Assembly: GCA_938036665.1 (NCBI GenBank)
Contig: CALHWR010000128.1
Span: 1 to 45,802, forward strand
DNA: 45,802 bases
Direction: 5' to 3'
Source: an uncultured Collinsella sp.
GTDB lineage: Bacteria > Actinomycetota > Coriobacteriia > Coriobacteriales > Coriobacteriaceae
Shown here: in pieces, positions 26,918-34,496 of the stretch
How positions within the stretch are numbered: position 1 is the first letter of the stretch
How the letters are laid out: each line of letters starts with the position of its first letter
The notes under the pieces: model-generated
What the model saw: only the letters and a program-made list of their open reading frames with translations
What the model was told of the DNA's origin: nothing
Database searches by the model: none
Translations under genes and position numbers: made by a program

Positions 26918-28375
26918 TTACATCAGGCCAAAGAGGTGGAACCAGGCGGCCTCGACCAGCACGACGATAAAGACGACCGCAGTGAGGGGAATGCCCATGC
27001 GCATAGCCTCTTTGGAGGTGTAGCCGCCAGCGTCCTTGCCCTCGCCGATAAGGATCGGCAGGTTATGGAACGGCAGGATGTAGTGGATGTTGATGGACGT
27101 GAAGACGATGAGCGCCACGGCGAGCGGGCTCACGCTGGAGCCGGCCGCAAAGCTGATGAACGCCGGCACGCACACGCCGAGCACGGCCATGACCGAGCCC
27201 ATGAACATGTGGATGATCATGGAAAGCGCGGCGACAAGCAGGGCGAACAGGAAGATGTTCTCGGGCACGGAGCTGGGAAGCACAACATCGGCGATCCAGG
27301 CGTTCATACCGGTGGCACCGCCCACGGAGCCCACGGCCATGGCGGCCGTCAGGAACATGAGGGACTTGATGTCGACGGCATTCCAGCTGGCGGGGGTGAG
27401 GACCTCGCCGATGATGGGCATGGCAAGAGAGACGCCGATGGCCAGGGTGACCCAGCCGATGTAATCGCCCGAGACGGTGAGCCACAGCGCAATGGCGATG
27501 ACAAGCCACACGATGGTGCGAATCTCCTTGACGGAGAGCTTGCCGAGCGCGGCCTGCTTGGCCACGATCTGCTCGCGATCGTAGACGAGCTCCTTGCTGG
27601 GCTTAAAGAGGAAGAGGCCCAGGAACAGGGTGCACAGCAGCGCGACCAGCATAGGCACGCTCATGTACAGGAACCAGTCGACAAAGGACGGGCTCATGCC
27701 GCCGGCCTCGGCGCTGTACTGCGCAACGAGCGGGTTGAGCGTGGAGTCGCCCGTCAGGAAGAACATGGAGCCCGGGGCGGCAGCGGCAAACACGAGGAAG
27801 CCGAGCTTGCCGCGGTCGTCGTCACCGTAACCGGCGGACTCGGCGATGACCGAGACGACGGCGAGGATGAGGAAGGCGCGGGGGAACGGATGCGGGATCA
27901 GCAGCGACAGCACAAAGGTGAGCGCGAAGATTGAGATGATGAGCGACTTGGCATCGCGCACGAACTTGAGCATAAACGCATAGGCGATGCGCTCGCCCAG
28001 GCCCGACTCCTTGACCGCGCTGGCGATGAGGTAGGCGCCGATGACGAGCCACATGGTGGCTTTGGTCCACGAGCTAAACGTGGAGGCGACCGTCGCCGAG
28101 ATGCTCGCGGCACCCGTGTCGTCCACGCACACCTTGAACAGAACGAGCAGCGCGCAATAGAGCAGGCCCACAAAGCCCGGCTGTGCCACGCCACACGCCC
28201 AGAACACCACCGTGGCGAGCGTCAACGCCAGACAGGTCTGACCGCCGACCGTAAGCTCGACCGTCGAGCTCAGCTCCGCCAAAGGAAGAAACTTCACCAG
28301 CAAAAAGACAACGATACCCAACACAAAGCCAATTTCGCGCTTGGTGATCTTAAACGCCTTCTTTTCCGCTTCCAT
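26918..28375 (-). CDS. DASS (SLC13-type) anion transporter
   Basis: DASS proteins move di- and tricarboxylates or related anions by Na+ symport or exchange. The 485-residue product has about 12 membrane segments. It carries TGDSTLNPLVAQY and INIHYILPFHNLPILIG at the two places where DASS proteins hold their substrate and ion motifs, closer to the CitT/plastid DiT1 exchanger pattern than to the Na+ SNT motifs. ATG at 28375 is set by GAAAGGTGGGGAG. It is followed by ubiD, ubiX and merR, so I infer it imports the aromatic acid substrate or exchanges it for another anion. The substrate is unproven. Confidence 0.88.
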   Translation of the reverse strand: MEAEKKAFKITKREIGFVLGIVVFLLVKFLPLAELSSTVELTVGGQTCLALTLATVVFWACGVAQPGFVGLLYCALLVLFKVCVDDTGAASISATVASTFSSWTKATMWLVIGAYLIASAVKESGLGERIAYAFMLKFVRDAKSLIISIFALTFVLSLLIPHPFPRAFLILAVVSVIAESAGYGDDDRGKLGFLVFAAAAPGSMFFLTGDSTLNPLVAQYSAEAGGMSPSFVDWFLYMSVPMLVALLCTLFLGLFLFKPSKELVYDREQIVAKQAALGKLSVKEIRTIVWLVIAIALWLTVSGDYIGWVTLAIGVSLAMPIIGEVLTPASWNAVDIKSLMFLTAAMAVGSVGGATGMNAWIADVVLPSSVPENIFLFALLVAALSMIIHMFMGSVMAVLGVCVPAFISFAAGSSVSPLAVALIVFTSINIHYILPFHNLPILIGEGKDAGGYTSKEAMRMGIPLTAVVFIVVLVEAAWFHLFGLM

Positions 28376-28431
28376 CTCCCCACCTTTCTTGTTGGGGGCG
28401 CTCCGGATTCGCGGCCACGTTGCCACTTAAA

Positions 28432-28459
28432 AAGGGGCGCCCGTTATCGGACACCCCTT
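28432..28459 (-). terminator. Terminator-like hairpin in the leader of the DASS-ubiD-ubiX-merR unit
   Basis: On the minus strand AAGGGGTGTCCG, loop ATAA and CGGGCGCCCCTT form 12 pairs (two T-G wobbles) followed by T residues down to 28429. It ends 57 bases before the transporter start. The wobbles favour the minus-strand RNA. It lies only 70 bases downstream of another terminator (28530-28588), so it could be a leader attenuator rather than an end-of-gene terminator. No clear promoter was found between the two. Confidence 0.6.
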
Positions 28460-28529
28460 ACGTTGCGCTGTGTTGTGGCAATACAGTCAAGCGGGATTTT
28501 TGGATGAGAAGCGATCCTCTGGGCAAAAA

Positions 28530-28588
28530 CCGTCACAACATTCGACGCTTTTCCTCGATTTCGAGATTTTCATCGAATGTTGTGACGG
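28530..28588. repeat. 61-nt palindromic repeat, copy 2 (terminator after the LpdD-Idi gene)
   Basis: CCGTCACAACATTCGA (28530-28545) pairs with TCGAATGTTGTGACGG (28573-28588). The whole element equals the copy at 23609. On the minus strand GACGG is followed by TTTTT (28529-28525 region), making it a good terminator for the gene ending at 28620. A GTGGCAAAGGGACTGTC element (28595-28624) lies between the two, and the gene's TGA stop is part of it. Confidence 0.85.
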
Positions 28589-28619
28589 TTTGGATGTGGC
28601 AAAGGGACTGTCTTTTGTT

Positions 28620-29567
28620 TCACATAGCGAGATCCGTACGGATGGATGGGTCGCTGAGGGCCTCGCGGAGCCAGGGGGCCAGCTGCTCGGGGTGACCCTG
28701 CAGGTAGCCTTTAAGCTCGGACGGGGCCACGCGGCGCACTTCCGAGATCTCCTCTTGGTTGATATGCAGCTCGCCCGGCTCAACATGGGCAAGGTAGACC
28801 TCGCACCATTCGCACTCGCAGCGGCCGTCGCCGTGGTCCTCGCGGTAGGTCACGTGACCGAGGTGTTTGAGCTGGTCGGGTGCGCGCGTGATGCCGAGCT
28901 CTTCGTTGATGCGGCGCGCCGTCGCGGCGACAACGTCCTCCCCGGGGAGCGGATGGCCGGCACAGCTATCGGCCAGCACCCCGCCCCACAGGCGTTTGAG
29001 CGGACTGCGACGACAGAGCAGCAGGCGTGCGTCTTCGCCCTGGCCCTCGACCAGAAGCGTCAGAAATGCCTGATGCAGAATGCCCTCACCGGCATGGGCA
29101 TCGATGCGGTCGACGGGGCTAAGCGTCTCGCCGGTCGCGGCATTGACCGCCACGACCTCGGCGCCCGCGCCGCCCTCATCCCAGCCGGCGCGCAGAATGC
29201 GGGCTGCGGCCTCCTCGAGCGCGGCGATGAGCTCCTTGGTGGTGTCGAGCACGCGCTGCAGGTCGCCCCCGCTCGCCTGTTCAACATGAAAGCCCGTGCT
29301 CGCAACGACCGGCACGCCAAAGCGCGTGGCCAGCGCCGCCGCGATATCGTGCGCCGGAATTTCGTCTCGATGGCACGGAACAGCCAGGATGCTCACTGTC
29401 GCCGTGCGGCCGGGCTCGGGGCGCGGAATGGCCTGCGCCGTGGCGCCCAGGTGCGCGAACTCCGGCGAGCAGGCGTACACCGCCATGCCTCGCGGTGTCA
29501 CCGTCAGCTGGGCCTCGAGCGCAAACTTGCCCTCGCCCACTGCAACCTTTGTCGTGTGCATACCCAT
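28620..29567 (-). CDS. Fusion: LpdD-like prenyl-flavin chaperone domain + IPP-isomerase-type Nudix domain
   Basis: The 315-residue product has two domains. Residues 5-125 resemble LpdD, the prFMN-binding chaperone of gallate decarboxylase systems: FAHLGATAQA (37-46), SILAVPCHRDEIPAHDIAAA (59-78) and TGFHVEQAS (91-99). Residues 136-305 match type-1 isopentenyl-diphosphate isomerase. The metal ligands are kept as His158, His165, His205, Glu251 and Glu253, and Tyr241 and Trp299 also align. The catalytic Cys (67 in E. coli Idi) is Ala203, with Cys202 one position early. The Nudix-like box reads G-x5-E-x7-RRINEELGI. ATG at 29567 has AGGAG five bases away. I infer C5-phosphate handling plus cofactor delivery for the ubiX/ubiD products. 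The isomerase fold is sure; the LpdD match is from memory. Confidence 0.8.
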   Translation of the reverse strand: MGMHTTKVAVGEGKFALEAQLTVTPRGMAVYACSPEFAHLGATAQAIPRPEPGRTATVSILAVPCHRDEIPAHDIAAALATRFGVPVVASTGFHVEQASGGDLQRVLDTTKELIAALEEAAARILRAGWDEGGAGAEVVAVNAATGETLSPVDRIDAHAGEGILHQAFLTLLVEGQGEDARLLLCRRSPLKRLWGGVLADSCAGHPLPGEDVVAATARRINEELGITRAPDQLKHLGHVTYREDHGDGRCECEWCEVYLAHVEPGELHINQEEISEVRRVAPSELKGYLQGHPEQLAPWLREALSDPSIRTDLAM

Positions 29568-29607
29568 GGGATCTCCTGTCGCCCGCGATGTACCTGAGAC
29601 CATCTTC

Positions 29608-29648
29608 GCCTGTATTGCGACTATACAGGCAAGCGCAGCCTGCGACAA
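29608..29648 (-). promoter_or_regulatory. Promoter with palindromic operator for the LpdD-Idi gene
   Basis: On the minus strand TTGTCG (29648-29643) and TATAGT (29625-29620) are 17 bases apart. A perfect inverted repeat GCCTGTAT (29608-29615) / ATACAGGC (29623-29630) with a 7-base spacer covers the -10 and start region. It lies in the 161-base divergent gap shared with the MFS gene, so one regulator could act on both. Confidence 0.55.
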
Positions 29649-29728
29649 AGGGGGCAGGCACCTGACACATTCTGTTAGAGTTGCAGGGATTGAATCCCGC
29701 TTATTCATGCGACATTGGAGTGACAACC

Positions 29729-30982
29729 TTGACCGCCGCAACCACGCCTAAAAGTAAGTCAACCGCCGCCGCGCTCTCCCCCGCGCGCACCAAGCTCTGC
29801 CTGGCGCTGCTCGTGCTGCTGGGCTTCTCGCTCGGCTGCTCGGAGTTCGTGGTCATCGGCATCGAAAGTGACTTGGCGACGGAACTCGGCATATCGCTTG
29901 CCACTGCGGGCCAGCTCATCAGCGTTTTTGCATTGGTCTACGCTATCGCGACGCCGGTGCTTGCGCTCAGCACGGGGCGCTTCCGTCGTTACCAGCTGCT
30001 CGTGTGCTACAGCATTATCTTTGTGCTCGGCAATCTGGTCATGGCGTTGGCGCCCAACTTCCAGGTACTGTTTATCTCGCGCATTGTCCTGGGATCCGTC
30101 TCGGGCGCACTGCTCGCCGTGGGCGTGACGTACATCCCCGAGCTGCTGTCCCCGCAGCAAACTTCGCTTGCCATCTCGGTGGTATATGGTGCGTTTTCCG
30201 TAGCAATGGTCTTTGTCACTTCGATCGGCAAGTTTGTGGCCGACACGCTCGACTGGCACGTTGCCATGTACGGCACGCTGGCCTTTGCCGTTCTGATCTG
30301 CGCCGCGCTCGTGGTGTTTATGCCGCGCGCCGGACAGACCGACGAACCCGCCACCTTCCGCGAACAGGCGGGTCTGCTGCGCGAACCGAGTATCATCACC
30401 GGCATGCTCATCTTCTTGTTTGGCGTGGGATCGGTCTATGTGTTTTACGGCTATGTGACGCCCTATCTGGAGCAGGTGCTGGGCATGGGCACGGTCGAAG
30501 CCAGCACCACGCTCATGGCCTACGGCGCGTTCTGCCTGATCTCGAACATCCTGGGCGGATGGATTGATGCGCGCTTTGGCATGAAGGCGCTGCTCGTGAC
30601 GTTTGTGCTGCAGGCTGTGGCGTTACTCGGGTTGTTTGCTGTGGGCGGCACCATGCCGCTCGCGCTGGTCTTTGTCTTTAGCTTGGCGATGCTCATGTAC
30701 CTGTTCTCGGTGTCGTGCATCACACACTTTATGGACGTGGCGCGCAGCCGCCATCCCAAGTCGATGGTGCTCGCGAGTTCGGTTGAGCCCATGGCGTTTA
30801 ACGTCGGTATCTCGTTTGGCACCGCAGTGGGCGGCGCCGTGGTAAACGGAATTGGCATTGCGTACGTGGGTGCCGTGGGCGCTGCGTTCTCGCTCGTAGC
30901 CTGGGCGCTTGCGCTAGTGACGATCAAGCTCGCCCGCTGGGAGCGCCGTCGTCAATCAGCACAGCCCCGGATGCAGGCATAG
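29729..30982 (+). CDS. MFS efflux transporter (AraJ/DHA1-like)
   Basis: The 417-residue product has 12 predicted membrane segments. It shows the DHA1 features SEFVVIGIESDLATELGIS in the first helix-loop region and STGRFRRYQLL between helices 2 and 3 (a relaxed form of the family's G-R-x-x-R loop). The start is taken as TTG at 29729, with TTGGAG eight bases before it; a longer frame from 29681 has no SD. The family exports sugars, drugs or small aromatics. It is transcribed away from the LpdD-Idi gene, so it may export the decarboxylation product, but this is a guess from position only. Confidence 0.88.
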   Translation: MTAATTPKSKSTAAALSPARTKLCLALLVLLGFSLGCSEFVVIGIESDLATELGISLATAGQLISVFALVYAIATPVLALSTGRFRRYQLLVCYSIIFVLGNLVMALAPNFQVLFISRIVLGSVSGALLAVGVTYIPELLSPQQTSLAISVVYGAFSVAMVFVTSIGKFVADTLDWHVAMYGTLAFAVLICAALVVFMPRAGQTDEPATFREQAGLLREPSIITGMLIFLFGVGSVYVFYGYVTPYLEQVLGMGTVEASTTLMAYGAFCLISNILGGWIDARFGMKALLVTFVLQAVALLGLFAVGGTMPLALVFVFSLAMLMYLFSVSCITHFMDVARSRHPKSMVLASSVEPMAFNVGISFGTAVGGAVVNGIGIAYVGAVGAAFSLVAWALALVTIKLARWERRRQSAQPRMQA

Positions 30983-31073
30983 GGACGAACACAGCCCAAG
31001 GTGGCGAGCAACCAGTGAAAACCGTCCCATACTAGTAGTGTTTATCCGCCTGCAAGCTCCGGCAGTGCAATTT

Positions 31074-31158
31074 CGTGTATTTCAGATACACGCTTTTCTA
31101 CGATTTCGTGTATTTTAAGTACACGAAATCGTACTAAACTATGTATCTGAAGTACACG
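31074..31158. promoter_or_regulatory. Three 19-bp palindromes with exact 33-bp spacing
   Basis: The sites are 31074-31092, 31107-31125 and 31140-31158. Each is CGTGTA-N7-TACACG or a near match (the third has TATGTA on one side). The centres are 31083, 31116 and 31149, exactly 33 bp apart, placing all three on nearly the same face of DNA. They end 20 bases before the DUF4143 ATPase start. They look like a cooperative operator array. Because 33 is a multiple of three, they also read as an 11-residue repeat on the minus strand. Confidence 0.75.
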
Positions 31159-31177
31159 AAATCGGAAAGGTGGCCCC

Positions 31178-32548
31178 ATGCGCAGATCAATCGAATCCGT
31201 TATCGAATCATGGGCGACAAAGGACGCCTCACGCCCCCTCCTCATCCGTGGTGCGCGACGCGTAGGCAAAACGTACGCTGCCGAGGAAATCGGCAGGCGA
31301 ATCGCCGGCGATGCGTTTGTCAAACTCGACTTTCAGACCGATCTTGAACTGATTGCTCCGCTGTTCGACTGTCCCACCGACGACGTTGACACCATCGTGG
31401 CGCGAATTTCAGACTATAAACGCACCCCCATTCGCAAGGAAACCGCCTTCATCCTGTTTGACGAGGTGCAGCTCTGCGAACGGGCGCTCAACTCGCTTCG
31501 CTTTTTCTCGGGTTCGGGCTGGCGCATATGCGCGACCGGCAGCCAACTCGGTGTCGCCACGCGCAAGCGCAAGTTGCCTTTTCCCAGCGGCGTTCGTCAA
31601 GAGACCATGCATCCCATGTCGTTCGAGGAGTTTCTCTGGGCGCTCGATGAGGAGCAGATGGCCGATGCTGTTCGTACCCACGCCGGCACGCTCGATGCTT
31701 ACGCCGCGCACCAAGCCGCGCTCAGCCTGTTTCATCGATACCAGGTCATGGGCGGCATGCCCGCCGCCGTCAACGCATATCGCAAGACGTTATCCATCGA
31801 AGACGCGCGCGTCGAGCAGCGCGAAATCGACGAGACCTACACCGCCGATATGACCGACCCCGAAAACGGGATCAGTGGCGTGGCGGCGCGCAAGGTATGG
31901 CGCTCCATTCCGTCCCAGTTGCTGAGATCGTCCACAAAGAAATTCAAGTACTCCGAGGTCGAACGCGGAGGCCGTCGCGCCAAGCTTATCGAGCCGCTCG
32001 ACTGGCTCGAAGGCGCCGCCATCATATCGGTCAACAACCTGACCGAAGGCATCGAACCTCCCCTCGTTCCCTTCGACGACGAAGACGGAAGTTTCTTTAA
32101 GGTCTATCTTCTCGATACGGGCCTCATGTTCTACAAACTCGGTATCAACCCGCGGCTCTGGCTCGACCTCAAAGAGGATTCCGCCATAGCACTGTCTTCC
32201 GACTTTCGAGGTGCCCTGGCCGAAAACTCGGTCATGCAGGCATTTTCGAGCAATGGTTTGCGGACGTACTATTGGGTGCCGCCGTCGTCTTGGAAGACGA
32301 GCGGTGAGCTCGATTTTCTACTTCAGACCGACCGTATGGAAATTGTGCCCGTCGAGGTAAAGTCCGCACGCAACGTGCGCGCAAGAACCCTCGGGTCGTT
32401 TATGGACAAAGCCCGGTCGCCATATGCCTACATTTTGTCCGAGAACAATTTTGCCCGCAGCGAAACTGATGACGGGCGCGAGCTGCGCCACCTCCCCTTG
32501 TACGCAGCGGGTTTTATCGGAGCAAACTGTCTCAAGGGCAGCCTGTAA
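31178..32548 (+). CDS. AAA ATPase with C-terminal DUF4143 domain
   Basis: Such proteins occur widely in anaerobes, often as accessory genes of unknown function. The 456-residue product has an N-terminal P-loop domain with Walker A GARRVGKT (about 25-32), Walker B FILFDEVQL and sensor ICATGSQLG, then a linker with winged-helix character, and a C-terminal domain ending in SGELDFLLQ...IVPVEVKSAR, the D-x(n)-E-x-K pattern of a PD-(D/E)xK nuclease fold. ATG at 31178 has GGAAAGG upstream. Three palindromes precede it. The gene is isolated, with the phosphatase gene 33 bases downstream. Confidence 0.88.
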   Translation: MRRSIESVIESWATKDASRPLLIRGARRVGKTYAAEEIGRRIAGDAFVKLDFQTDLELIAPLFDCPTDDVDTIVARISDYKRTPIRKETAFILFDEVQLCERALNSLRFFSGSGWRICATGSQLGVATRKRKLPFPSGVRQETMHPMSFEEFLWALDEEQMADAVRTHAGTLDAYAAHQAALSLFHRYQVMGGMPAAVNAYRKTLSIEDARVEQREIDETYTADMTDPENGISGVAARKVWRSIPSQLLRSSTKKFKYSEVERGGRRAKLIEPLDWLEGAAIISVNNLTEGIEPPLVPFDDEDGSFFKVYLLDTGLMFYKLGINPRLWLDLKEDSAIALSSDFRGALAENSVMQAFSSNGLRTYYWVPPSSWKTSGELDFLLQTDRMEIVPVEVKSARNVRARTLGSFMDKARSPYAYILSENNFARSETDDGRELRHLPLYAAGFIGANCLKGSL

Positions 32549-32581
32549 GCCCCGCGCGACCGCCCAGAAAGGAAACCGCTC

Positions 32582-33028
32582 ATGCAACGCATTCTTTTTA
32601 TCTGCTGTGGAAATATCTGTCGCTCGACGATGGCTGAGTCCGTGTTTACCGAGCTAGCGCGCCGCGCTGGACGCGCGGGCGAGTTTGTCATCGATTCTGC
32701 AGCAACCTCAACCGAAGAGATCGGCAACCCGCCGCATCATGGCACGGTCGCCAAGCTGCGCGAAGTCAGGATTCCCGTCGTCGCACATCGCGCACGTCAG
32801 GTGCGGCGCGCGGAGTATGGCAACTGGGATCGCATTGTCTATATGGATGCTGAGAACGCGCGCGGTCTGCGTCGCATCTTTGACGACGACCCCGACGGCA
32901 AGATTACGCGCTTGCTCGATTGGACCGAGCGCCCCGGCGACGTGGCCGATCCCTGGTACACCGGCAACTTCGATGCCACCTACCGCGACGTGCTCGCCGG
33001 TTGCACCGCTATGCTCGAGCAGCTGTAA
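32582..33028 (+). CDS. Low-molecular-weight protein tyrosine phosphatase
   Basis: LMW-PTPs remove phosphate from tyrosine, often controlling capsule or exopolysaccharide kinases. The 148-residue product has the P-loop near the N-terminus, FICCGNICRSTMAE (C-x5-R with catalytic Cys9 and Arg), and the general-acid DPWYTGNFDATYRDV block near the C-terminus. Both are intact, so the enzyme should be active. ATG at 32582 has GAAAGG upstream. No tyrosine kinase gene is nearby, so the partner is unknown. An arsenate reductase role is less likely given the DPWY motif. Confidence 0.93.
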   Translation: MQRILFICCGNICRSTMAESVFTELARRAGRAGEFVIDSAATSTEEIGNPPHHGTVAKLREVRIPVVAHRARQVRRAEYGNWDRIVYMDAENARGLRRIFDDDPDGKITRLLDWTERPGDVADPWYTGNFDATYRDVLAGCTAMLEQL

Positions 33029-33158
33029 TCGATGAAATGCAGAGTTTTTAGAGCCACAAATCGGATGAAATGCAGAAATTTGACCTTACTCGCACGCAGA
33101 ACAACGACGATAACGCCTAAGCACGGGCATAAACGAGATCGGGATTCCCATATACAAA

Positions 33159-33254
33159 TCGAGCGTGGATTTTCTCCCACTTTGAGCGCGAAATTGCGTC
33201 CAAAACGGGAAAAATCCACGCTCATTATCTCGGCGGGAGAAAATCCTCGCTCGA
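33159..33254. terminator. Convergent-gene hairpin region with one arm and two possible partners
   Basis: TCGAGCGTGGATTTTCTCCC (33159-33178) can pair with GGGAAAAATCCACGCTC (33207-33223) or, with one mismatch, with 33235-33254. The two hairpins exclude each other. They lie between two convergent genes and probably end transcription from both sides. Upstream, GATGAAATGCAGA occurs twice near 33031 and 33064. Confidence 0.6.
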
Positions 33255-33584
33255 CTACTCGTCGACGATCTCGGCGAGCCAGACGTTCAATGTATCGACC
33301 TCGGGGCAGCAGAACTTTGCCGTGCCGGGCTCGTTGCCGGGCACGGTTCCGCCGTAACGCAAGATGTCAATGTAAGGAAAGCCCACATGGCAGGCCATAG
33401 CGCACATCTTGCCGCGGTCTCGGTCAAAGTCAAAGACATCGCCTGGCTTGTGACCATGATGGCAGCGGCACGTTCCCAACTGGTCCACGCAGCTAATGCG
33501 GATACGCGGACGCTTGCCACGCGGCGCGCCGAGCGGCTTGCTCTCGCCTGCAGGCTTGGCGCCGCCCTCGTCAGCGTTACTCAT
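33255..33584 (-). CDS. TIGR04076-type cysteine-rich protein of unknown function
   Basis: This 109-residue soluble protein resembles the TIGR04076 family, whose role is unknown. After a low-complexity Gly/Lys/Pro-rich N-terminus come RIRISCVDQLGTCRCHHGHK, PGDVFDF, GKMCAMACHVGFPYIDILRYGG and AKFCCPEVD, with several Cys and His that could bind a metal. ATG at 33584 overlaps the end of the kinase gene by 8 bases (ATGAGTAA), implying coupled translation with pyridoxamine kinase. The family name is from memory. Confidence 0.75.
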   Translation of the reverse strand: MSNADEGGAKPAGESKPLGAPRGKRPRIRISCVDQLGTCRCHHGHKPGDVFDFDRDRGKMCAMACHVGFPYIDILRYGGTVPGNEPGTAKFCCPEVDTLNVWLAEIVDE

Positions 33585-34401
33585 GGTCAATCACATCCAG
33601 GCAGGCCTCGATGGGAAGGCCAGCCGACTTGTCCTCTTGGTCGGCATTGCGCTCGATAAGCTCGGCCACCACACGCATGGCATCGGCCGTGGCACGCTGG
33701 AGGCTCCAACCGTTCATCACGCGGCCCATGAGCACGGCCGAGAACGTATCGCCCGTACCCGGGAAGTACACCGGGATCAGCTCAAACGGAATCTCAAAGT
33801 ATTCCCCCGCCACATGGTCGTAGCCGATGACGGCACTCGCCCCATCGACCTTCGCACTCGTAATGACAACCGACTTGGTGCCCAACGCGAGCATGGCGTC
33901 CACGAGCGTGCGGGCCTCATCGGCCGTAATCTCTTCGGCGATAGGCGTATCGGTGAGCAGGCACGCCTCGGTATAGTTGGGCACCGCGTAGTCGGCGCAC
34001 TCGACCAAGCTGCGCATGAGTCCGATGGTCGACTCGGGCACGCCGGCATAGAGCTTGCCGTTATCGCCCATGATGGGATCGACGAACACCCTGGTGCCCT
34101 TTTGAGCGCGGCGGTGGCAAAAGTCCGAGATGATGCGCGTCTCCTCCTCGGTCACGATAAAGCCGGTCGAGATAGCATCAAATTCAAAGCCGAGCTCCTC
34201 CCAGATAGCGAGGCTCTGGCGCACGTACTCCGTGGTGTCGTGAATGTAGAACTTGGGATAGTTGAGCGTATCGGAAACGAGCGCCGTCGGCAGGTTGTGG
34301 ATGCGATAGCCCATGTGCGACAGTACCGGCAGCATGGCCGAGAGCGCGACCTTGCCGTAGCCGCACATATCGTTGATCAGCAGCAGCTGAGTGTTCTTCA
34401 T
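33577..34401 (-). CDS. pdxY: Pyridoxamine/pyridoxal kinase
   Basis: This kinase makes pyridoxal or pyridoxamine 5-phosphate from the free vitamer. The 274-residue ribokinase-like protein has the start INDMCGYGKVALSAMLPVLS, the metal/ATP region VFVDPIMGDNGKLYAG, VPNYTEACLLTDTP, and the anion hole with catalytic Asp, YFPGTGDTFSAVLMGR. ATG at 34401 has AAGGGGG upstream. It overlaps the downstream TIGR04076 gene and diverges from fic. It could be annotated pdxY or pdxK; the sequence fits the actinobacterial and clostridial pyridoxamine kinase group. Confidence 0.92.
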   Translation of the reverse strand: MKNTQLLLINDMCGYGKVALSAMLPVLSHMGYRIHNLPTALVSDTLNYPKFYIHDTTEYVRQSLAIWEELGFEFDAISTGFIVTEEETRIISDFCHRRAQKGTRVFVDPIMGDNGKLYAGVPESTIGLMRSLVECADYAVPNYTEACLLTDTPIAEEITADEARTLVDAMLALGTKSVVITSAKVDGASAVIGYDHVAGEYFEIPFELIPVYFPGTGDTFSAVLMGRVMNGWSLQRATADAMRVVAELIERNADQEDKSAGLPIEACLDVIDHE

Positions 34402-34496
34402 GAGTGTCCCCCTTGGGTCGGGCGCGGCGCGATGTCGCCATAATGCGACTAAGTGTAGCGCAGTGCAATCTAAGTCTTGCCTTCGGATGTAAGACC

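Noticed and set aside
28620..29567. A plain isopentenyl-diphosphate isomerase (idi) call
   Set aside because: The extra N-terminal domain, the missing catalytic cysteine and the neighbouring ubiX/ubiD genes argue against an ordinary isomerase.
31042..31323. 93-codon minus-strand frame with 11-residue repeats over the phased palindromes
   Set aside because: It overlaps the start of the DUF4143 gene, lacks an SD, and its periodicity follows from the 33-bp DNA repeat. Noted as an alternative reading in the findings.
32582..33028. Arsenate reductase instead of tyrosine phosphatase
   Set aside because: The DPWY general-acid motif and the absence of other arsenic genes favour a tyrosine phosphatase.
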